Of a stretch of DNA of 5,191 nt, positions 1-3,941 are shown in pieces. The translations under genes were made by a program, and so were the position numbers. The notes under the pieces are model-generated. The model made no database searches. It worked only from the letters and a program-made list of their open reading frames with translations, and was not told the DNA's origin. Source of the DNA: JAKACA01 sp050010115 (GTDB taxonomy: Bacteria; Actinomycetota; Acidimicrobiia; Acidimicrobiales; Bog-793); contig JBEKLQ010000176.1 in the NCBI GenBank assembly GCA_050010115.1, positions 1 to 5,191 on the forward strand, written 5' to 3'. How positions within the stretch are numbered: position 1 is the first letter of the stretch; each line of letters opens with the position of its first letter.

Positions 1-205
1 GGTCACCGTAGAAAGAAGCGTCCTGGATGAGAGCCGGTCCCGCGTCTGTGCTGCACTCACACCCGAAGGCGGCATCGACGAGGTTCACGAGGGCCACGAA
101 CCTCGCCGCGGCCTCAGCTTCGTCGAAGTCAGCGGGTCGCTCCAGATGAGTTGGGCTATCAAGCTCGCGAAGCTTGGTCCACAGCAGCTCCTGCGCATCG
201 GCCAT
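1..205 (-). CDS. Hypothetical protein, 3' end beyond window
   Basis: An open minus-strand frame starts at ATG 205-203 and runs off the left edge after 68 codons with no stop. It begins MADAQELLWTKLRELDSP and includes DAAFGCECSTD and IQDASFYGD. Third positions are rich in G/C and the composition is that of a soluble acidic protein (many D, E and A), so it looks like genuine coding DNA. It lies downstream of, and on the same strand as, the gene at 359-1063, with about 150 bp between, so cotranscription is possible. An in-frame ATG at 238-236 would add 11 residues (MTTVRCARPWG). It has a possible GAAGG about 9 bases upstream, but the added residues look non-coding, so I chose 205. I do not recognise the family. 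The pairing of two small hypotheticals resembles effector/immunity neighbourhoods, but nothing in the sequence establishes that role. Confidence 0.72.
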   Translation of the reverse strand, partial: MADAQELLWTKLRELDSPTHLERPADFDEAEAAARFVALVNLVDAAFGCECSTDAGPALIQDASFYGD

Positions 206-358
206 GCCCCATGGTCGCGCGCACCGGACAGTGGTCATGCCCACCGCCCTTCACAGCTGACCGGCGGAGCCTTCAGGCTTCATTGGCGAAGTGTCGCATT
301 GGCGGCGGTGCTCGCACCGGGCCAACACTGTGTGGCGACGGCCTTGGCAAACCCCGGC

Positions 359-1063
359 TCAGAGCGGCACAGGATCGTCGGGTCCGATCACCAGGGCCTC
401 GACACCGACCGAAAGCACGGCGGCGGCAGTCTCCGCTCCGCATCCCATGAGCGACGAGGTCGAATCCGACGGCGTCACGAGGATCCAGGACCGGTCTTTC
501 GGCCACCAGAAGGAGGGCGACATACCGAAGTCGCAGACCTGGGCGAACGAGCTCGCGGCGAAGAGGTAGGTCCCGCCCTTGAAGTCGACAGCCTTCAACG
601 CCGGTGAGCTTGGCACGAACGAGGCCCGGTGGCTGGCGAACCCGACGATGCAGCCGTCTGGTTCCGTGTTACCCACCCCGAGCACATCGACGAGCTGGTT
701 GCACTGGACGTCTCCGAGGTCACCTGTCATCCCGGCCGGAGAGACGAGCCTTCCGAAGCCGGGGACCTCGTAGACGTCATCGAAGTCCTCGAACTTGCAG
801 GAGGCGAGCAGCGGTTTGCCGGTTGCGCCGGCGACCTCACGCCACGAGACATCTCTCGGAACCCCGCCAACGACGAGCTGCGCAGGATGCAAGATTCGGA
901 GGTAGACCTCGAAGACGGCGGGTGCTCGGCCCGAGAAGCTGCTTCCGTCTCCTCGGTGTCGGCGATCGTGGTCGATGAGCCACTCGACCGCTCCCAGGTC
1001 GACGGGCAGCAACTCCATGCCGCTCACTCTTTCATCACTCGGATCAAACAGAAAGGTGACCAC
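359..1063 (-). CDS. Conserved hypothetical protein (actinobacterial, WWP-D-W C-terminal signature)
   Basis: A complete 234-codon frame from GTG 1063 to TGA 359. The first residues of the conserved part read LGAVEWLIDHDRR, followed by VYLRILHPA and SWREVAGATGK. The C-terminal third has SPSFWWPKDRSWILVTPSD and VEALVIGPDDPVP. From memory this order (ILHPA, WREVA, WWP-D-RxW, a T/S-rich turn, then LEA-x-DxP) matches a widespread actinobacterial family of unknown function. There is no signal peptide or membrane segment. The start is uncertain. GTG 1063 has GGAG five bases upstream. ATG 1018 (MELLPVDLGAVEW, 219 residues) has GAAAGAG about 8 bases upstream and fits the remembered family N-terminus better. 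The frame stays open and coding-like upstream to a TGA at 1114-1112, so an N-terminal lesion or different upstream start is also possible. The plus-strand frames opposite it are shadows. Confidence 0.8.
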   Translation of the reverse strand: MVTFLFDPSDERVSGMELLPVDLGAVEWLIDHDRRHRGDGSSFSGRAPAVFEVYLRILHPAQLVVGGVPRDVSWREVAGATGKPLLASCKFEDFDDVYEVPGFGRLVSPAGMTGDLGDVQCNQLVDVLGVGNTEPDGCIVGFASHRASFVPSSPALKAVDFKGGTYLFAASSFAQVCDFGMSPSFWWPKDRSWILVTPSDSTSSLMGCGAETAAAVLSVGVEALVIGPDDPVPL

Positions 1064-1115
1064 GACCGCTCCGGCCTCACTGGCGAAACGCGGGTTGCCG
1101 ATGCCCGGCTCTCAC

Positions 1116-1133
1116 GGCGCCTTCGAAGGCGCC
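1116..1133. repeat. Perfect 18-bp palindrome
   Basis: GGCGCCTTCGAAGGCGCC is its own reverse complement. As RNA it could fold into a 7-bp stem with a UCGA loop. It sits about 50 bp upstream of the gene at 359-1063 and about 115 bp past the end of the minus-strand micro-ORFs, so it could be an operator or a transcriptional punctuation hairpin. There is no T tract on either side, so a standard intrinsic terminator is not supported. Confidence 0.45.
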
Positions 1134-1247
1134 CCGACGACCCACGTCACGCTGAGAAGTGGCCCTGCTGTCACCGGAAGCTCTGAATGATCGTCCACCC
1201 AGTCACGCTGAGTCCGCGGGTGTCGATTGCGTCTCGCCCCATCCCCG

Positions 1248-1343
1248 TCAGGCTCCTCGCGTCCACACCAATAAGCCGTGTAACACCACGACCAATACAA
1301 TCCTCTTAGGTCTTCTACGGCGCTCCAGTCTCGACCTGTTCAC
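1248..1343 (-). CDS. Candidate 31-aa basic/hydrophobic micropeptide
   Basis: GTG 1343-1341 opens a 31-codon frame ending in TGA 1250-1248. The N-terminus is strongly basic (RSRLERRRRPKR), followed by a hydrophobic run (IVLVVVLHGLLVW) and a short polar tail, which is the layout of a small single-pass membrane peptide. GGAGGAGAG lies at ribosome-binding distance upstream. The start overlaps the stop of the micro-ORF at 1340-1450 as GTGA, the classic coupled arrangement. Against it: the codon use is odd for this genome (two TTA, three AGA), the hydrophobic run is short for a membrane helix, and no family is recognised. It may be a coupled leader or toxin-like peptide, or chance. Confidence 0.3.
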   Translation of the reverse strand: MNRSRLERRRRPKRIVLVVVLHGLLVWTRGA

Positions 1344-1450
1344 CTGAACTCTCCTCCTCGATCCCAGTAAGAACTTGCAGCCAACATCGAGGCCAACCCG
1401 GGGGGAGCGGAGCGACCGGAGGGGCGGCAGCGGCGGACTATGGTGTCCAT
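1340..1450 (-). CDS. Candidate 36-aa micro-ORF with strong RBS
   Basis: ATG 1450-1448 opens a 36-codon frame (start MDTIVRRCRPSGRSAPPG, end SSYWDRGGEFR) that stops at TGA 1342-1340. The stop overlaps the GTG start of the next micro-ORF. AGGAGGGG at 1463-1456 gives near-perfect ribosome binding spacing, and the start codon falls in a short inverted repeat (TATGG TGT CCATA, 1440-1452). The peptide is basic and low in complexity, with no recognisable domain. Part of its coding DNA is GGAGCGGAGCGACCGGAGG on the plus strand, a purine-rich pattern common by chance in GC-rich DNA. The translation signals are the best argument for it, and protein-level evidence is lacking. Confidence 0.3.
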   Translation of the reverse strand: MDTIVRRCRPSGRSAPPGLASMLAASSYWDRGGEFR

Positions 1451-1455
1451 ATAGA

Positions 1456-1463
1456 CCCCTCCT
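1456..1463 (-). promoter_or_regulatory. Strong Shine-Dalgarno AGGAGGGG
   Basis: AGGAGGGG on the minus strand has its AGGAGG core seven bases before ATG 1450. It is one of the two strongest ribosome-binding matches in the window and is the main reason to take the short frame at 1340-1450 seriously. Confidence 0.4.
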
Positions 1464-1498
1464 GTAGGGCGGCCATTTAGTGCAAGTGTGTACCGTCT

Positions 1499-1508
1499 TT
1501 GTAGTACC
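1499..1508 (+). repeat. TTGTAGTACC decamer, distal copy
   Basis: This is an exact copy of the decamer also found at 2083-2092 on the plus strand and at 2013-2022 in inverse orientation. It lies about 50 bp upstream of the minus-strand micro-ORF start at 1450, where an operator for that transcript could sit. Confidence 0.4.
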
Positions 1509-1596
1509 GACTCCCACTGACGTGAGTGCCTCTCGAGCCGGCCGCTGAGATCGCCGGTGCCGGGTCCGACACTGGTGGCTGCCGCTCAGAGCACCG

Positions 1597-1872
1597 TCAT
1601 TCTCCTTCCTGCGGGCTGTCGCCCCGAGGGGCGCCGAACGACGGACTCGCCACCCTCGTGCGCTTGCAAGCCCTCTGAAGCCCGCTAGCGGTGCGAACTG
1701 CAGTCTGACCGGTTCCGCTCCCGATCTCCACCACGTCGTCGAGCCTGGCCCGGGCGACCAACGGACGCCGGAGATCGTGAACGCGCTCGGCGGCGGTGTC
1801 CGAGTGAAGATGCGGTCGGCGAGCCGGCTGATCTGGTGGGCGATATGTGGAGGAGGGCCGCCAGGCCCGCGG
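1597..1872 (-). pseudogene. Possible gene remnant with methyltransferase-like motif
   Basis: A start-less open minus-strand frame has coding-like composition in the middle: DTAAERVHDLRRPLVARA, followed by VVEIGSGTGQTA. The octet EIGSGTGQ (codons at 1728-1705) matches motif I (E-x-G-x-G-x-G) of class I SAM-dependent methyltransferases. Nothing after it resembles the next motifs, and the frame stops 35 codons later. Upstream, a different minus frame gives coding-like text (HGVTYDHSVGNAVDAGAVTA, then ISRLADRIFTRT), which would require a frameshift near 1780-1800. This could be a decayed gene or chance similarity over eight residues. I lean weakly to a remnant. Confidence 0.2.
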
Positions 1873-2012
1873 TCACCGAGTCGTAAGTCTGACGCCGGCA
1901 AATCCCGGTAGTCGACGATGGCTGTCACGGCGCCGGCGTCTACAGCGTTGCCGACCGAGTGGTCGTACGTGACGCCGTGGCGGGTCGCCAGCCGGCGAAA
2001 TCTCCCTCGGCC

Positions 2013-2092
2013 GGTACTACAAGTCCCCCACCTGCGATGACAGGGTCGAAGCGGTCGAAGAAAATTCTTTTTGTAGTAGCAGTTGTAGTACC
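2013..2092. promoter_or_regulatory. Cluster of TTGTAGTAcC sites upstream of the excisionase-like gene
   Basis: Three copies fall in 80 bp: inverse GGTACTACAA at 2013-2022, then direct TTGTAGTAGC at 2071-2080 and TTGTAGTACC at 2083-2092. The two direct copies start 12 bp apart, close to one helical turn. They surround an AT-rich stretch (2060-2076) and end about 20 bp before the first possible start of the helix-turn-helix gene at 2114. Clustered direct and inverted sites just upstream of a small DNA-binding protein gene suggest autoregulation or recombination-directionality binding. That is inference: no promoter with both good -35 and -10 boxes could be assigned. The GTAGTA core also recalls BlaI/MecI-type operators, but no such regulator is present here. 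Confidence 0.4.
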
Positions 2093-2113
2093 AAATGTAG
2101 ACCTCCGATCCTC

Positions 2114-2593
2114 ATGATTGGCGGAATGAGGGCCGAGATCAGGCACGACAAGATCCCATCCGACCGGATGTCTCGGCTCGGAGGAATCGTCCCAGAGGTG
2201 GAGAAGCGGCCAGGCAATCCGCAGGCGCTCTGCTACGACCTCCCCGTCCAGGGAGAGCTGCCGCTGGGACTTGGGGCCAGGGAGCGAAGACAATCGACGG
2301 CGGTCGGAGCGGAGGCACGTTGGGCAAGCTCGCGCGAACCCGCGCAGAGCGCCACCGATCCGAAGCCGACTGCGCCGACCGAGTGCGCATGCGAGCAACA
2401 CGTCGACGTCGGTCAGCTGCTCCTCAAGCCCGAGCAAGTGGCAAAGGCTCTCGCCATCGGCAGGACCCGCGTCTACGAGCTCATGGCCTCTGGCTCACTG
2501 CCGTCGATCCTTATCGGCCGCTCCCGTCGAGTTCCCCGCCAAGCGGTCGTGCGATTCGTTGAGGATCTCTGTTCTCGCGATCCCCAGGAGTGA
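2114..2593 (+). CDS. Excisionase-like HTH protein (HTH_17/MerR-type DNA-binding domain)
   Basis: The C-terminal half is a clear excisionase-type winged helix-turn-helix at about residues 102-152: LLLKPEQVAKALAIGRTRVY, ELMASGSLPS, then IGRSRRVPRQAVVRFVEDL. In this family the first helices contact DNA and the RSRRVPRxA turn precedes the wing. Members are excision/directionality factors of integrative elements or small regulators, usually 55-80 residues. Here the frame is 159 codons with an N-terminal half of about 100 residues (rich in R, G, E and P) that matches nothing I know. No start has a convincing ribosome binding site: ATG 2114, 2126 and 2168 and GTG 2197 are all possible, so the true protein may be shorter. 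Its position about 410 bp before a tRNA-Cys attachment scar supports an excision role, although no integrase follows it. Confidence 0.72.
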   Translation: MIGGMRAEIRHDKIPSDRMSRLGGIVPEVEKRPGNPQALCYDLPVQGELPLGLGARERRQSTAVGAEARWASSREPAQSATDPKPTAPTECACEQHVDVGQLLLKPEQVAKALAIGRTRVYELMASGSLPSILIGRSRRVPRQAVVRFVEDLCSRDPQE

Positions 2594-2886
2594 CGAGCCG
2601 GCCTCGAAAGCTTGGCCACCCGTCCCAACTCTCAGCTGAGCGTCGCTGAGCCTCGTCTTGATCGTCGACAACCCTTCGCACGGCCGTCATCCTTCGAGCG
2701 TGTCCGGGCGTCTGCTCCTTGACAGCGCAACGGATTGGTAGCGCGTCCGTCCCAGGTCGCAGTGCGCCAGAATCCAGCGCGGCCGACCACTCGGACACGG
2801 CATGTGAGCGAGCGTTCCGGCGGCGAGGTACGACCCTCTTCCGCCGTCGAGGACGGCGCTCAGGAACACGGTCACGGATGGCGCCC
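2594..2886. other. Spacer between excisionase gene and attachment region; no integrase seen
   Basis: Here a tyrosine integrase gene would usually follow. None of the three plus-strand frames shows the R...HxxR...Y active-site pattern, and 293 bp is far too short for an intact integrase. The short frames present (for example the one ending at the TGA at 2999-3001) give R/S/P-rich text. The integrase was either lost from this end or lies elsewhere in the element. Confidence 0.5.
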
Positions 2887-2940
2887 CGTTGGCGCGTGGA
2901 TGGCGCGGACGCCAACGACCGCCAACGTTCGCCAAAGTAC
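2887..2940. repeat. CGCCAACG repeats, candidate integrase/excisionase arm sites
   Basis: CGTTGGCG at 2887-2894 is the inverse of CGCCAACG, which occurs at 2910-2917 and 2920-2927, with a one-mismatch copy CGCCAAAG at 2930-2937. The last three are spaced exactly 10 bp apart, so proteins would bind the same face of the helix. The block ends 63 bp before the tRNA-Cys core at 3003. This is the layout of arm-type sites in tyrosine-recombinase attachment regions. The first and second copies also form an inverted pair that could fold as a hairpin. Confidence 0.5.
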
Positions 2941-3002
2941 AAAACGCAGGTCAGAGGACGTGCTGAACGGCGCCGAACGCCCTAAAACGGCCAAATTGTG
3001 AC

Positions 3003-3043
3003 CTGCAAAGCCCTGTACCCCAGTTCGATTCTGGGCGCCGCCT
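3003..3043 (+). other. tRNA-Cys(GCA) 3' half, attachment-site (att) remnant
   Basis: The segment reads as the 3' half of a tRNA: anticodon loop CTGCAAA (3003-3009, anticodon GCA, Cys), anticodon 3' stem GCCCT (3010-3014), variable GTAC, T arm CCCAG-TTCGATT-CTGGG (3019-3035), acceptor strand CGCCGCC (3036-3042) and discriminator T (3043). CCA is not encoded. The 5' half is missing. Upstream bases do not supply AGGGC for the anticodon stem, there is no D arm, and no GGCGGCG acceptor strand occurs at the expected place near 2970. A break exactly at the anticodon loop, next to an excisionase-like gene and clustered repeats, is the signature of site-specific integration into a tRNA gene. The intact tRNA-Cys should lie at the other end of the element. 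Confidence 0.75.
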
Positions 3044-3062
3044 CAAGTATTTCTCCTGGTCA

Positions 3063-3078
3063 GGGACTTGATAGTCCC
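3063..3078 (+). terminator. Possible tRNA-distal hairpin
   Basis: GGGACT-TGAT-AGTCCC forms a perfect 6-bp stem with a 4-base loop, 20 bases after the tRNA tail. It could be the terminator of the original tRNA-Cys transcript, but the following bases (CGGGCTCTCC) give no clean T tract. Confidence 0.3.
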
Positions 3079-3185
3079 GGGCTCTCCCCCCGAATTGTCG
3101 TCGCCGTGCTGGCAAGCCTCGAACATGACCTCGGATCACACCGCCCGGGGCGCAATGCGCAACGCTCCTCCGCCGACACACCGAC

Positions 3186-3190
3186 GGAGG
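3186..3190 (+). promoter_or_regulatory. Ribosome binding site GGAGG deciding a GTG start
   Basis: GGAGG lies seven bases before GTG 3198, so the GTG is preferred over ATG 3207, where the spacing would be 16. Confidence 0.6.
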
Positions 3191-3197
3191 GTCTGCA

Positions 3198-3923
3198 GTG
3201 ACCGATATGACGCCGGCACACCTTCGGTCACAGCGACCCGCGCTCAGCCTGTCGTTCGGCACTACCCGCGTGGCCATCCTCGACTCGGACTACATCTTGA
3301 ACCAGGTCGCGCGGCTGGTCGACGATCCGGTCCGGGCGTTCTCGCTCATCGGCCCGCCGTTTCGACGGGGGCGTACGTTCGCCTCTGCTCACGTGCTCAG
3401 CGAGCTGTATCAGTCCGACAAACTGGGCTTTGCCAACAAGTGGGAGAAGCTCGCGCATCAGGCAGCGGAACGAGGCCGGTCGACGAAGCCAGCGGCTTAC
3501 CGTCAGATATTCGAGCAGAGTTTCTTGCCGCGGATCACCTTCGTTGATGTCGGCGGTGTGTTCGTCGGTGCCGAGCCGGCTCGCAGAGTGCACGCTATCG
3601 ACCGCCATGACGCGCCGACGGGCCAGCTCGCAGTCCTCCTCTCTCGGACGCGGCCGATCGTCTACGCGCACGACAAGTCGCTGTGGCGGCCGGGGCTCGC
3701 CCCGGCGCCGGCCAACTTCCAGGCGGTGCTGAGAGCGGGTTTCCAAGCCGACAACTCCGAGAACCTGACGCAGGGCTTCACCTACGTCGCCGGCGGCGTG
3801 ATCTGGGCCGTCGATGGAGCGGCGCGCGGCGTAGCCGGCGTGATCAAGGTTCCGAGGTGGGCGCCATGGGTCGCCGTGATCGGCGTAGCCGCTTGGTATC
3901 TAGTGTCCTGTCCGATTGATTAA
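3198..3923 (+). CDS. PIN-domain-like protein with C-terminal hydrophobic segments, interrupted by IS630
   Basis: GTG start with a good ribosome binding site. Residues 24-165 have the PIN-fold layout: RVAILDSDYIL with D29/D31, AHVLSELYQ with E69, HDAPTGQLAVLLS with D138, and IVYAHDKSL with D159. These are the acidic positions that bind the metal in PIN ribonucleases. ILDSDYIL at the N-terminus and VYAHDKSL after a strand are the most telling. Known members cleave RNA, often as VapC-type toxins of about 130 residues. This one is longer, with hydrophobic stretches at about 193-216 and 221-235 that may anchor it in the membrane. No antitoxin-like gene lies next to it. The native reading ends at L235 (codon CTA, inside the CTAG target). 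Residues 236-241 (VSCPID) and the TAA are IS sequence, so the second hydrophobic segment is cut and the original C-terminus is unknown. Activity after the insertion is uncertain. The PIN call rests on motif spacing alone. Confidence 0.7.
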   Translation: MTDMTPAHLRSQRPALSLSFGTTRVAILDSDYILNQVARLVDDPVRAFSLIGPPFRRGRTFASAHVLSELYQSDKLGFANKWEKLAHQAAERGRSTKPAAYRQIFEQSFLPRITFVDVGGVFVGAEPARRVHAIDRHDAPTGQLAVLLSRTRPIVYAHDKSLWRPGLAPAPANFQAVLRAGFQADNSENLTQGFTYVAGGVIWAVDGAARGVAGVIKVPRWAPWVAVIGVAAWYLVSCPID

Positions 3924-3928
3924 TCGCG
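3903..3928 (+). repeat. IS630 terminal inverted repeat, left
   Basis: It begins GTGTCCTGTCCGATTGA, and 18 of 26 positions match the inward-read right end, best over the outer 17. It contains the TAA (3921-3923) that now ends the interrupted PIN-like gene. Confidence 0.8.
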
Positions 3929-3941
3929 TAATGGGGGTACC

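Larger units (their letters stand above)
1064..2113. other. Gene-poor 1-kb spacer with micro-ORFs and repeats
   Basis: No convincing full-length gene is present on either strand. Open frames of 180-680 bases exist, but their products are rich in R, S and P, which is typical of GC-rich noncoding DNA. What can be supported is a perfect palindrome at 1116-1133, two overlapping micro-ORFs at 1248-1450 with strong ribosome binding sites, a possible gene remnant near 1597-1872, and TTGTAGTAcC decamers at 1499, 2013, 2071 and 2083. The stretch around 2060-2076 is notably AT-rich (AAGAAAATTCTTTTTG) for this window, as expected of a regulatory patch. Overall it looks like decayed accessory DNA inside or beside an integrated element. 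Confidence 0.6.

Noticed and set aside
629..1186. 185-codon plus-strand frame
   Set aside because: It lies opposite the 359-1063 gene, whose product carries recognisable family segments. No ribosome binding site or domain supports the plus-strand reading.
1248..1928. 226-codon minus-strand frame as a single gene
   Set aside because: Its product is mostly R/P/S-rich with no domain. The interesting parts are better explained by the micro-ORF at its 3' end and by possible gene debris in its 5' part.
2360..2437. CPTCLRS motif in the minus-strand frame 1940-2437 as a TniQ-like zinc finger
   Set aside because: A single CxxC is insufficient, no second pair follows, and the segment overlaps the plus-strand HTH gene, whose domain is clear.
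2887..2940. CRISPR array or plasmid iterons
   Set aside because: The units are 8-10 bp with no spacers and there is no cas or replication gene. Arm-type recombination sites next to the att core fit better.
2735..3001. 88-codon plus-strand frame ending at the attachment core, as an integrase C-terminus
   Set aside because: Its end position fits an integrase tail, but there is no HxxR or catalytic tyrosine context and the composition looks noncoding.
2941..3043. Full tRNA-Cys gene
   Set aside because: No acceptor 5' strand, D arm or anticodon 5' stem can be found. Only the 3' half is present.
2951..3277. 108-codon minus-strand frame containing RRRPESNWGTGLC
   Set aside because: This peptide is the familiar antisense translation of a tRNA T arm and acceptor and is often misannotated as a protein. 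The tRNA-Cys remnant explains it.
3228..3746. 172-codon minus-strand frame
   Set aside because: It is antisense to the PIN-like gene, which has a good ribosome binding site and conserved acidic motifs. The antisense product is R/E-rich without a domain.
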